Source: Nepenthes gracilis
Lineage: Eukaryota > Streptophyta > Magnoliopsida > Caryophyllales > Nepenthaceae
Direction: 5' to 3'
Length of the DNA stretch: 64,000 nt
Assembly: GCA_033239525.1 (NCBI GenBank)
Contig: BSYO01000004.1
Location: forward strand, 26,574,037 to 26,638,036
The position numbers and the translations under genes are program-made. The notes under the pieces were generated by a model. That model ran no database searches and had not been told where the DNA came from. It saw nothing but the letters and a program-made list of their open reading frames with translations. Shown piece after piece: positions 1 to 10,045 of this stretch. Each line of letters starts with the position of its first letter. The stretch's first letter is position 1.

Positions 1-249
1 TTGTGTTGTACGAGTTAACTCTAAGAGTTTCCATACACTTTAGCCATCAGTCTCGTGTACTTATACTCACATAGAGGAAGCAGTTCTCGAACCATAGTCC
101 TGTAGTTTTCCCTCTCATTTAGCAGAGGGCTTTCCACATAAAAATCTTACGCGTCATACTCTCTCTCTCTCTTTGCCTTTTGCATACATACTGTTCGGTG
201 TTGCTGTCGGATCCTCATCCCTATCAGAACTAGGTCCGAGGGCGCAACA
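1..249 (+). mobile_element. 3' part of the 5' LTR of a Tat-type Ty3/gypsy retrotransposon
   Basis: This stretch matches 11231-11480 almost end to end, with scattered substitutions and small indels, so the two are the ends of paired LTRs. Shared landmarks are the ttgtgttgta start of the matched part, the agagggctttc motif, the CT-repeat and the terminal cgaggRcgcaaYa. The left part of this LTR lies outside the window. By eye the two LTRs differ at roughly one base in ten, which suggests an old insertion. Confidence 0.85.
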
Positions 250-272
250 TTTGGCATCGTCAGTGGAAATCT
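250..272 (+). other. Probable degenerate primer-binding site
   Basis: Directly after the LTR end (...gcaaca) comes tttggcatcgtcagtgga. This resembles the tttggcgccgtc... sequence that follows the 5' LTR in many plant Tat/gypsy elements and pairs with a tRNA 3' end. The CpG-rich part has decayed (gcgcc to gcatc). The call rests on position and partial similarity. Confidence 0.5.
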
Positions 273-397
273 GACAAAAAGTCAACTTAGCACGTTCTTC
301 TAAAGAACAGAAAGAGTGGTGAACACAAGAGGATAGACTAGTGCACTTGTCAGAGAAACGGGCTCATACTGCAATGGCCCTACTCCCTACGTCAGAA

Positions 398-640
398 TAG
401 AGGATCATCCCGATCCTTATGTGCAGGCGTTAGCATTAAAAATGGATGACATGTCTAAAACCGTCCAGAGCCTTCATTTGAAGATGGACGCGCGGCTGAA
501 GGAGGCGCCCTCCAAGGCCTCTCAAACCGCAGCGTCCTAGAAGAAGGGAATGGGGAAGAAACACCCCTCTAAGCAAGCTACTCATCACGAGGACCCTGGG
601 ACGCAGGTTACCTCGAGCAACAGTGTGAGATCTCGATCCT
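398..640 (+). pseudogene. Tat element gag, N-terminal fragment (broken)
   Basis: One frame reads a Gag-like N-terminus with a short coiled-coil-type stretch (ALKMDDMSKTVQSLHLKMDA) followed by a basic Ser/Lys-rich linker. It is interrupted by at least one in-frame stop near 538. Gag would normally run on into the MPNLDVYNGS region found at 2440. Here about 1.7 kb of unrelated DNA lies between, so the gene is split. It has no function as it stands. Confidence 0.5.
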
Positions 641-671
641 AAAAACAACATAATAATTAGGGAGTGAACTT

Positions 672-1300
672 GTAAAGGCCAAAGTGACCTTATAATCATA
701 TAGAGGCCAAAGTGGCCTTGTAAATTTGTAAAGAACAAAGTGGCCTTGTAACACCATGAAGGCCGGAGTGGCCTTGTGATCTCTTGAAGACCGGAGTGCC
801 TTGGGATCCATTGAAGGCCGGAGTGGCATTGTGGCCTCTTGAAGGCCGGAGTGACTTTTGAAGCAAGATGAAGGCCAGAATGGCCTTGTGCCCCCTTGAA
901 GGCCGGAGTGGCCTTGTAGCCTCTTGAAGGCCAGAGTGACCTTGAAGCAAGATGGAGGCCGGAGTGATGTGGTTGCTTGATGAAGGCCGAAGTGATGAGG
1001 ATGCTTGATGAAGGCCGAAGTGGTCTTTTAAATTTGTAAAAGAACAAAGTGGCCTTGAAGGCCAGAGTGCCTTGTGTGTGAAGTGAGGCTGGAGTAGCCT
1101 TGTGTGAATGGAGGCCGAAGTGTCTTGTGTGTGAAGTGAGGTAGGAGTGGCCTTGTGTGAATGGAGGCCGGAGTGCCTTGTGTGTGAAGTGATGCCGGAG
1201 TGCCTTGTGTGTGAAGTGATGCCGGAGTGGCCTTGTGTGAAGTGAGGCCGGAGTGGCTTGTATGAATGGAGGCCGAAGTGGCTTGTGTGTGTATGGAGGC
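672..1300 (+). repeat. ~27-bp hairpin minisatellite, about 22 units
   Basis: Degenerate units of 25-29 bp follow the consensus gaaggccggagtggccttgt plus a variable tail (gatctctt, gaagcaagat, gtgtgaagt). Each good unit is an imperfect inverted repeat, AAGGCC-GGAGT-GGCCTT, that could form a 6-bp stem with a 5-base loop. Between units the loop stays close to (G/A)(G/A)AGT. Stops are rare in one minus-strand frame, which gives long repetitive open frames that I do not regard as genes. More diverged units continue to about 1620. Confidence 0.85.
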
Positions 1301-1845
1301 AAGAGGAGAAATGTTAAGGTTGGCCGGAGTGATGAGGCATAGTGTGATGGCCGCAGTGCTTTGTGTGTGGTGGCCAAAGTTGATGAGAAGGTGATGGCCG
1401 AAATGATGTGGTATAGTGTGGAGGCCGGATTGATATTGAAGAAAATGGAAGCTGAAGTGTGATAAGGCCGGGTTGAAGTTGAAGTGATAGAAGCCAAGGT
1501 TGACATAGATAAAAGTGAGTTGATGATGACCGGCTGGAGTACATAATAAATGGATAGTGGATAGCATTGATGATATGAATAAAACCGGAGTGTATGATTG
1601 TCAAACAACTTTACCTGAAAATCGCTAATAACCAGAGTAGATTGAGTTCGAGAAAGACCAACCTTCATGATAGCTGAGGTAGTTTTACCTACTTCGTTGA
1701 CTATTTTCACGTACCCAGAGTAAGTAAACTACTCCTACCTACTCACCTGCTCTAGAGTTCTTTGGAATTTTTTGGATTTCTCTAGAAGAGACAATATGAA
1801 TAAAATATTGGAAGTAGGTGACCTACCCATCTACTCTCAACCACC

Positions 1846-1858
1846 CCATCACCTATAA
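1846..1858 (+). promoter_or_regulatory. TATA box of the LTR-like insertion
   Basis: The sequence cacctataaatac is a strong plant TATA context and is followed by a purine-rich leader. It sits between the minisatellite and an AT-rich U5-like segment. Function was inferred from motif and position only. Confidence 0.4.
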
Positions 1859-2384
1859 ATACTGGATGCGGGGATTTTGGAGCAAGTTTAGAAGCGGGAG
1901 TTAGAGACGAAGGAAAGGAAGAGAAGGATTCCAGGCTAGACATGAGTAAGGAATTGATGAGCGATTCCAGGCAAGTGTACCCTACATTTTTGATAAATTC
2001 ATATTTTGAATCCACTAAGCATTAATGTTATCATGCTCTCTTTGTTAAGTCTCTATGTAAAGCATAATTTGCTCTCTGCGCGTCGTTAATGTTTATAAAT
2101 ACATCGTTAAAGAACTTCGGTTAATTACTTTTGTGTGAAGTCCATCCATTTGCTTGTTTGCATGAAGTTTGATTACTTGTATATTTACATAAAAATCAAT
2201 TATTTGCATGAGTCTGGTCATTTGTATATTTGATGAAGCCCAATTATTTGCATCATGGAAGAATTTCAGTTATTTGCATAATTTAAGAAGTCCGACTAGC
2301 TGCATATTTAAAGATATTTGGCATTTTGCACGTCTGAAGGAGTCCGATTATTGACTTAATTGACAATGGAATAGGGGCTGCAGG

Positions 2385-3300
2385 CCTGCGTCAGTCTCCG
2401 CTTACAATGGAGATCCAGACGAGGTCACTCCCCCGGAAGTTTAATATGCCAAACCTCGATGTGTACAACGGAAGCACAGAACCCTATGGATCATTTAGAC
2501 CACTTCCGCAAGCATCTGAACCTACAAGGTTTGGATGAGATGGTGATGTATCAGTGCTTTCCGCTGACGCTCAAGGGGGATGCAAGAATGTGGTTTTATG
2601 GACTATCAGCCAATTCTATATGATCATTCAGCGAGCTGGCAGGCAGTTTCCTCTCGCAGTTTGCCTCAGGTAGGAAGATTGAGAAGTAGCCCTATCACCT
2701 TACTCGTGTGAAGCAAAGAGCCAGGGAGAACTTGAGAGGGTTTTGGGGCCGGTTCATCGCGGAGGGCAGACAGATCTCAAAGCTGGCGAACGGAGGCAAA
2801 GCTGAATGCTTTCCTACCCGCGTTGGAAGGAGGAATTTTTTTCAAGAACCTCATCCACAAAGGATCCCAAACCTTCATCAAGGCCAAGGCTATCGCTCGA
2901 GCATACATAGCGACCAAAGAAGCCAAGGACGCGAAGAGGCCCGCCCAGATTAAGAGCTTCCCCCCGAGACCAGTGGAAGGAAAAAGGAAGAATGAGGACC
3001 ATCAAGGCTCCCTAGTGCCCAAGAAGCAACACAAATTTGAGCAGAACGTTTATAGGAAATACAGACCCTTAAACTTGACTCCCTTGAACAACTCACATAC
3101 TAACATCCTGATGCAAATCAAAGAAGAAAAATTTTTAAAGTGGCCCAAGGCATTGAAGAACCCAGAATGTGGTGATCAGTATAAATACTGTCACTACCAT
3201 TGCTGTGGAGGGCACAGTACCGAGGATTGCAGAACGCTACAGTAGGAGATTGAAGAACCCATCAAAAGAGATCACCTCAACTGTTTCCTACAATGACCCG
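2385..3300 (+). pseudogene. Tat element gag, central and C-terminal part (broken)
   Basis: Gag coding resumes as RKFNMPNLDVYNGSTEP (near 2440), then GDARMWFYGLSANS (near 2580) and the RVKQRARENLRGF block (near 2708), the usual plant gypsy retrotrans_gag order. A zinc knuckle follows in 2823-3245 (CGDQYKYCHYH then GGHSTEDCRTLQ), as in Tat elements. The reading needs several frame changes and there are stops near 2622, 2687 and 3243, so no intact Gag could be made. Gag packages element RNA in the cytoplasm. Confidence 0.75.
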
Positions 3301-3399
3301 GACAAGTTTCCGGAACAATAGGGGATGGGGAGGCTGACCTGCCAAGGAACAGGGTGGCCGCAGAAGTCGTGAACATGATATCGACTTGCCCGGTCGGAA

Positions 3400-4019
3400 G
3401 AGACGCTCAAGAGGATCCAGTGGCAAAAAAGAAGAAACCTAGGGTAAAATCTAAGGATGAGGTCATTAGTTTTTGTAACAAAGATATGGCCCATGTAACA
3501 TCCCCCTATTCTGATCCTTTGGTTGTAACCGCACTCATTTCAGACGGAGTTTTAAACTACTAGATGAAATGAGTGTTCGTTGATAATGAAAATTCCAGAA
3601 ATTTGCTTTACCTTGATCCCTTTTTAAAATTAGGATTTAAGAAAAGTCAATTGACGGCAACCAAGGGACCTCTCTATCGACTTGACAATGAGCCAGTACC
3701 GATACAGCGAGTCATTCAACTCGAGGCAATGCTAGGAACCTATCCGATGACAGCAACCAAGACCCTTTCCTTCTTAGTAGTAGACCTTCCGTCAGTCTAT
3801 AATGCTATCCTCGAAGATGAAGTGACCTCAATCCCACATTTAAAAATGAAGTTCCCCACGCCATACGGGATTAGGGAAGTCCTCGAAGATCAAGCTGCCG
3901 GACAAATATGCTATCTGTCTCAAGTCACACAGACACCACTTCCTCAACCAATTGAAGACTTGGACTTTCGCGACGAAACGATATTGCAACAGGCCGAGTC
4001 TGGAGATGCAATCGACTGA
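3400..4019 (+). pseudogene. Tat element protease region (degenerate)
   Basis: The open stretch 3573-4019 carries the sequence that follows the active site in Tat proteases: YLDPFLKLGF, then LSFLVVDLPSVYNAIL and LKMKFPTPYGI. The position of the catalytic Asp-Thr/Asn-Gly-Ser block reads VDNENSRN, so the glycine is lost. The segment between AIL and LKMKFPT is shorter than usual and looks like an internal deletion. There is an in-frame stop just upstream, near 3561. It lies between Gag and reverse transcriptase in the normal gypsy order and is inactive. Confidence 0.65.
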
Positions 4020-5055
4020 GTCCCTTTGGATCCAAGAGATCCTGAGAAGACCGTCCAGATAGGAAGTTCACTGAAACAGCCTTTCCGAGGCCAACTCATT
4101 AGCTTCTTACGGAAAAATTTAGATGTCTTTTCCTGGACACCAAGTGACATGTGATGGATACCGACTGGAGTAATGGTCCATAAATTGGGCTTAGATCACA
4201 GTCATAAACCCGTCCGACAAAAAAGAAGAAACTATTCTGTGGAAAAACTGGTGGCTATCCGGGAGGAGGTAAGGAAGCTCTTGGACGTGGATTCATAAGG
4301 GAAGTACATTATCCAGACTGGCTATCCAACGTTGTGATGGTCAAAAAGAATAACGGAAAGTGAAGGATATACGTAAACTTCATAAATGTCAATAAGGCAT
4401 GCCCAAAAGACAGCTTTCTCCTACCAATAATCGATTCACTTGTAAACTCGACACCGGCCATGAGCTCCTAAGCTTCATGGACGAATACTCGGACTACAAC
4501 CAAATAAGAATGAGTCCCGAAAACGAAGAGCATACATCATTCATAATAGACCAAGGGACATACTGTTATATAGTCATACCTTTCGACCTCAAGAATGCTA
4601 GTGCAATTTATCAGAGGCACGTGAATAAAATATTTGAAGGCTAGATCGGAAGGAATGTGGAGGTCTACGTGGACAACATGCTTGTCAAAAGCAAAATAAC
4701 CAACTACCACATCCAAAATCTGGATGAGACCTTCAACGTCCTAAGAGCGTACCAGATAAAGCGCAACCCAACCAAGTGTATATTCGGAGTGACGTCTGAG
4801 AAGTTCCTAGGTTAGATTATTTCACACCGAGGGATTAAAGTAAATCCAGAAAAAATCAAGGCCATCATTGACATGAAATCCCCTCAGACCGTGAAGGAAG
4901 TCCAGAAGCTTACTAAGAGGCTAGCAGCGCCATCACGCTTCTTGGTTAAATCAGCCAAAAAGTACTTACTGTTCTTCAAGGCCCTGAGAAGGACGAAGAC
5001 TAACAGTTTCCAATGGACGGTACTCAATGGATACCTCTCAACCCCTCTCTATTGA
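4020..5055 (+). pseudogene. Tat element reverse transcriptase (broken)
   Basis: Plant gypsy reverse transcriptase blocks are readable in pieces: FLRKNLDVFSW (near 4107), VMVHKLGLD (near 4170), SFMDEYSDYNQIRM (near 4474), TYCYIVIPFDLKNA (near 4558), VYVDNMLVKSK (4663-4695), and the ISHRGIKVNPEKIKAI connection (near 4819). The catalytic YVDD box is YVDN at 4666-4677, which removes an essential Asp. Stops occur near 4150, 4298, 4642 and 4813 and at least one frameshift lies between 4290 and 4400. It would have copied element RNA into DNA and is clearly dead. Confidence 0.8.
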
Positions 5056-6734
5056 CTTCTCCCCAAATAGGCGAGGAATTATACTTGTACCTTACAGTGT
5101 CTGACAAAGCCTTGAACTCAACCTTGATCAATCAGCAGAGTGATAGGCAATAGCCTGTGTACTACATTAGCAAGATCTTGGTTGACGCTGAGACAAAATA
5201 TTCTCATACAAAAAAGATGGCTCTGGTGCTCGTGTGTTCTGCTCGAAAATTGATACCATACTTCCAACCACACAAAGTAATCGTCTTCACTGACCAGCTC
5301 TTGAGAGAGATTCTGCAGAAGCCAAAAGCATCGGGACAATTGGTCAACTGGGCCATTGAGCTAGGTAAGCTCAATATAGAGATCTGTCTGAGGCCTGCCT
5401 TTAAAGGTCAAGCCTTGGTGGATTTTATTCTCGAAACTCAAACCGCAACTCAGGACTCCTCGGACACTTGTGATGCCGGAGAACCACACAGTTCAACCAT
5501 CTGGACTCTGCATGTAGACAGCTCGTCAATGAAGGATGGTTGTGGAGCTAGCGTTGTACTGAGGACGCCTAAAGGGTTAAAGATAAAATATTTGATAATC
5601 CTCGGGTTTCCAGCGACCAACAATGCCGTGGAGCACGAGGCCTTATTTGCTGGACTTCAGTTAGCAAAGGAGTGTTTGGCCAAGGATTTGGTTGTTTACA
5701 ATGACTCTGAGTTAGTTATCAACCAAGTCCGAGAAAACTTCGAAGCAAACAGCCCACTACTATCCAAATACCTCTCAAAGGTTCGAGAACTCATGTTAAC
5801 CTTTGAGAATGTAGGAATAGTCCACATCTCGCGGAAAGAGAATGCAAAGGCCGACCAGCTTGCAAAAGCAATAGCCTCGGGAGACCCAGAGCAATATGCT
5901 CGAGAAATGCGTGAGGCCCTCAACAAACCCAGTGTGGAAGATTCTGAGATAGAAGTGATGCAAATATCTAAAGCCAGCAATTGGATGACCCTCTATCTAA
6001 AGTACTTGTCTGAAGGAAAATTGCCTGAAGACGCAAAAGAAGCCAACAAGGTGAAGAAGGCAGCAGGGTGGTATACTATCATAGACGGCCGATTGTATTG
6101 CCGAGTATTCTCTGCCCCCTACCTGAGGTCTCTCACTCCAGAAGAGGTTAATTACGCTCTCGGAGAGGTGCACCTTGGAATTTGTGGATCCCACATTGGA
6201 GGTAAGAACCTAACATTTAAACTAATAAGGGAGGAATACTACTGGCCAACCATGAAGTACGACGCCATGGACTTCGTACGAAAATGTGAGAACTGCCAAG
6301 TCCACAGCAATCTTACCCATCAGCCACATACAGAACTCAAAGCTCTACAATCGCCTTGGCCCTTCGTGCAATGGGGGCTAGACATACTTGGGCCGCTGCA
6401 AATAACATCTGGACAAAGAAAGTTCTTAATCGTCGGAATAGATTACTTCACGAAGTGGGTTGAGACCTCGCCATTGGCTCGGATAACCAAGCGGAACGCA
6501 GCAGAACTTTGTCAAATGAGCATCATATGCAGGTTTGAGATCCCAGAATACATTGTGACTGATAATGAGACCCATTTCACTGGAAAGAAATTCACCAAGT
6601 ATTGCACCAACATAAAAATAAGGCCGGTGTATACGTCAGTCGCATACCCGCAATGTCGCGGTCAAGTAGAGGTCACAAACCGCACAGTATTACACGGATT
6701 GAAAACGAAGCTGGAGCACGCTAAGGGCTCCTAA
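5056..6734 (+). CDS. Tat element RNase H, archaeal-type RNase H and integrase core (525-aa open frame from 5157)
   Basis: This is the longest intact piece of the element. A first, degenerate RNase H (VSDKALNS..., YYISKILVDAETKYS, VFTDQLLREIL) is followed by a second RNase H domain: HVDSSSMKDGCG with its Asp at 5517, NAVEHEALFAGL, VVYNDSELVINQV and ENAKADQLA. Two RNase H domains in tandem are the hallmark of the Tat lineage. Integrase follows, with a His2Cys2 finger (HLG...SHIGG...CENCQ) and a core with all three acidic residues: Asp at 6381, Asp at 6561 and Glu at 6669. The last two are 35 residues apart, as in the D,D(35)E family. One in-frame stop near 5150 separates the frame from upstream RNase H sequence. 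Alone it would lack Gag and reverse transcriptase. Confidence 0.85.
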
Positions 6735-7216
6735 GTTGACGAACTGCCATCAGTGCTATGATCATAAGGACAACTCCGAGAGAGCCAACACGAGAAACTC
6801 TTTTCAACCTATGTTACGGGGTCGAGGCAGTCATCCCAGTGAAAATCGGGCTGCCAAGCCTCCGAGTGGAAAGCTTCGATCCACTCAATAATGTACAGAA
6901 ACTTCGAAAGAACCTTGACCTCCTGGAGGAAGTCCGAGATGTAGCAAGACTGCGGACAGCGACTTACCAACAGATGGTTGCCCAGTATTACAATAAGAAG
7001 GCAAAGGCGCGCAAGTTTGAAGTAGGAGACTTAGTGCTGAGAAGTACGAGAACACCAAGTAAAAATACTGTTTGGAACAAACTCTCCCTAAATTAGGAAG
7101 GGCCATTCCAAGTCTCGGCTATCCTCCGAAATGGTACGTACAAGCTACACACCCAAGAGGGAAGCCTCGTTCCGCAGATATGGAACGCCGCTCACCTTAA
7201 GAAATATTATCAATAA
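6735..7216 (+). pseudogene. Tat element integrase C-terminal region
   Basis: After a frame break near 6734 the integrase C-terminal part continues: ETLFNLCYGVEAVIPV (near 6798), a basic QYYNKKAKARKFEVGDLVLR block (near 6985), an in-frame stop at 7094, then GPFQVS...NGTYKLHTQEG and a natural-looking end, AAHLKKYYQ followed by TAA at 7214-7216. VGDLVL and the GPF...Y.L pattern belong to the GPY/F-like tail that binds DNA. This ends the sense pol region. Confidence 0.75.
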
Positions 7217-7840
7217 ACTTGTACAATACACAGGTATAATAATTGTATCATCTCATGTGCTCATATCATACTTCGTTAATAAAATAACAATTTTTACTTA
7301 ATTATTGCTTTACATTTAACAAAGTGTTTGGATATCGTCTCATAAAATAACAAGACCTAGGCTGCCTCTAAGTCAAGTGGATAGGATTTCTTTCATTAGC
7401 TACTGAAACTCAGTCCTACACCGAGTGGCCTTAGAGGTCGTATTAAAACTCGGCCAAGGCCGAGCGGCCCCAAAGGTCAAACTTAAAACTTAACAGTGCC
7501 AAACAACTCTCAAGAAGTTGAACTAAAACTTAGGAGGCTTAAACAGCTGGCATGCAAAGACCATTAAGGTAGCATCATCAAACTAAGACGGTCTAGAGGT
7601 TCGGACACTCTACTCAAAATGGACAAGGCTTCCTAAAAGTCTAAGTCCAAAAGAAAAACCACATAAGAAAATTTGAAGAAAGATTGCAACAGAAAAGTGA
7701 ATTTTATTTACTTTTTAAGTGTACAGTATATACAATGTCCATGTAAAAAAAAAGCGAGAGAAATGGAAAACTCTACAACTCAGCAAAATCTACGATCAGC
7801 CCTCAGAAGGTCCCGACTGAGGAGAAGTTCCCTGCTGCTG
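7217..7840. other. Non-coding spacer between sense pol and antisense gene
   Basis: About 620 bp with no supported coding sequence. It contains degenerate words such as gaggccgagcggcc and AT-rich stretches (near 7700, gaattttatttac) where the convergent sense and antisense transcripts would both have to end. Confidence 0.5.
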
Positions 7841-9896
7841 CTAATGTCCGTGTGGTCTAATTGCCTCGCTTTTGTCCAAAGATCCTAGCTGCCCAGGATT
7901 TTGGGAACGGCTTGATAGTCCAAGCCTGGAAGGGCTGGGAAACCCACCCCTTCCTGGGAGACCATACAAGTCATCCGAGCATGTAGCGCTGGCATTCCAA
8001 TGATCAAACACGACCGTGGCAAACTGTGGGTGCAGCAACCTCATCACCCGGTGGCACAAGTTGATGTCATCCCAGTACTCGCCCTCAAGTATTAGTGCTA
8101 TGTCCGCGGCGCTCACCAAAGTCCTCAACACCTCCTCCAGCTAGAAGTTCCTGTCCCGAAGAAGCCTATACTGAGCTTGCTAAATCTTCAATGTATCCTC
8201 GAGGGAAGTAATCTTCCTCTTGGCCTCAGCAAGCTCAACCTCCAAGCGTTTGTTGGCCTCTCCAGTAGCCTTGAGTGACTTCAGCTCATAGCAAGTCTAG
8301 GCGACACCACCTATGAACCGGCCAAGGTTTCCAACCAGCTCGTGGAACTGCAAAGGAGAACAAGTTGTTAAAGCATGGGTAGAAGGAAATAAGGAGCGAA
8401 AAGTCCAAGGAAAGACAGGAAGATACCTGAGAGACGAGAGAGCCACTAGTTGAGCTCTCCTCTCTAGGGGCCTCGGATTCCCGTGGCTTAGTAGTAGACG
8501 CCACAGAAACCTCAACCCTGGTCTCGAACGTAGGGGCAGCTCCATCAAGATCAAAGGTCGAGGGCTCAACTGCTACAAATTGATCTGCGGCAACGGCCTC
8601 CGCTTTAGCAGCTTATGAAGTCACAGCGACGTCCTCAACTAGGACCTCCTCATGGACCTCGGGAGAGAGCTCGATTGGACTGTAGATTTGGATTGCAAGG
8701 CATAGGAGCTCAGTGCTCTCGGCAATGAGCGAATCCGCAGCTCGATTCTCCTCAGTCTCAGCAGTCTCAAAATATGTTGTCTCAATCATCACCGCTGCTT
8801 CATCGACCTGAGTCGCCTCGGCTTTCACTGCAGCCTGCTCCTCAACAATGCCCTTGGATGGATTGTCCATCTAGTTTGAGACCACACCAGTAAACACGAA
8901 GAAGATATCAGGCACGGGCTCACAGAGAGGAGGAGCATCAACTGGTGACTCCATGTGCAAGCCTGCGGCCTCAGAAGGTTGCTCTGCAGGCCCCACAACC
9001 GCTGATGGCCCAATGTCCACAGCTCCTAGGACTAGTGCCTTCTTAATGAGGAGGCGCTCTATGACGGTCTCGTTTTCATCGAAAGAGGAAGGATACTCAA
9101 CGATCGCTGACGGACACTCCAAGGTCTCAATTCGACAACTCTTAGTTGTCCACTCGAACACTTCCTCGATCATTAGAGCCTGCCGTTTCTTCTTCAGCTT
9201 CTTCTTGCTAGGAGCGCAAGGGGCGCCAGAGTCGTCAGGTTGGTTCTCCCACTTGGCTTGCACAGGGAACTTTAGACCTTAGCCACTTGCTCTTTTCGTT
9301 CTCATTAAAAGAACCAAGATTGGCCAACAATAGGTCTATGAAGTCCTTCGTAGCAGCCCTCTCCTCGGTCATGACGTCCTCACGAAACTTGGACTCCACT
9401 TTCCCCCACTAATTGGGGTGGTCTAGATCCAAGGAACGCCTAGGAAGAAAATTTCATCTTTCCACATTTTAGTGGAGTCAAGATTTCCACCGCTCATCAC
9501 CAGAAACTCAAGACGTGAGGTCATAACAATCCAGTCTTGACTGCGCAAAAACCTCAATATAACTTTCACTGCCGTCGAATTGAGGAGCCTCTCATGGCAA
9601 CGTGTAAAGATGCAAAGTGAAACCAAGTACCTAACAGCGTTAGGCTGAAATCTGGCCACAGGAACTTTAAGATCCCTCATTATCCCGTAGAGCCCCAATG
9701 GCATGGGATATTGAAGACCACCTTTAAGGTGGACTTTGTAGACAATAACGAAGCCATCAGGAAGGCTGCAAGCCCTATCGTGGATATCAGGGACCACCAT
9801 TCCCATCGAGCTTGGGATCCTATACCATGCTCTAATGGTTTCGAGATCAACCAAGGTCAATAAGGAGGCGAGATCTTTTACTCCTAGTGCTATCAA
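7841..9896 (-). pseudogene. Antisense gene inside the Tat element: gypsy-type transposon domain plus coiled coil, with one intron
   Basis: Read on the minus strand, 9896-9423 encodes 157 residues matching the plant "putative gypsy type transposon" family (Transposase_28-like): SLPDGFVIVYKVHLKGGLQ, then PMPLGLYGIMRDLKVPVARF and QPNAVRYLVSLCIF. Frame shifts separate this from 9263-8613, a Glu/Ala-rich linker with a lysine run (KKKLKKK), where only one stop (8871) interrupts the frame. The same frame continues through 8612-8428, then a clean 79-bp GT-AG intron (8426-8348), then FHELVGNLGRFIGG and a heptad-type coiled coil (LKATGEANKRLEVELAEAKRKI, split here by a stop at 8297-8299 just before it) to a stop at 7841. 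The 3' third is in one frame except for a few point stops. It looks like a once-functional protein gene, now decayed, transcribed opposite to gag-pol. Extra antisense ORFs are known in Tat elements; their function is unknown. Confidence 0.7.
8348..8426 (-). other. Predicted 79-bp spliceosomal intron in the antisense gene
   Basis: On the minus strand the donor is CTCAG|GTATCTTCC and the acceptor is a pyrimidine-rich CTCCTTTGCAG|TTCCACG. Splicing joins codons in phase 0 (...SLVSQ to FHELVGN...) and keeps the downstream frame that leads into the coiled coil. A length of 79 bp is typical of plant introns. Prediction only. Confidence 0.6.
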
Positions 9897-10045
9897 AGAG
9901 TCAGAAACAGCTGGGAAGACGAAGCAGAAGAAAGAAGGGAATCATCAGAGAACACAGAGAGAGTTTGGAGACTTAGAAAAATTTTGAGTGCGTAAATAGA
10001 AGCAGCAAAGGAAAAGAGAATTTAAACGGCTAAAATTCAAAAAAC
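9897..10045. other. Leader of antisense gene and possible polypurine tract
   Basis: On the minus strand this is a CT-rich leader directly upstream of the antisense start. On the plus strand the purine-rich stretch gcagcaaaggaaaagagaa (near 10003) is a candidate polypurine tract just before the 3' LTR. I cannot decide the exact LTR start. Confidence 0.35.

Larger units (their letters stand above)
640..2375 (+). mobile_element. LTR-like insertion splitting gag
   Basis: Gag sequence is readable up to about 640 and resumes at about 2380, so the DNA between is foreign to gag. Its order is a tandem array (660-1300, decaying to about 1620), about 250 bp of spacer, a TATA box (cacctataaatactgg near 1850), a purine-rich leader, then about 500 bp of AT-rich DNA with repeated ttatttgcat words. 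This is the U3-TATA-R-U5 order of an LTR, and it matches the order in the solo LTR at 62431-63573. I could not find convincing TG...CA ends or a target duplication, so the borders are approximate and the solo-LTR reading is an inference. Confidence 0.45.

Noticed and set aside
672..1300. CRISPR-like array of short repeats
   Set aside because: Units are contiguous and degenerate, without unique spacers of fixed length. The surroundings are a plant retrotransposon and no cas genes are present.
436..1710. 424-codon open frame on the minus strand, with overlapping shorter ones
   Set aside because: It follows the 27-bp minisatellite and reads as repeated HTHKALRPPF-type units with no domain. The length is a by-product of repeats that lack stops in that frame.
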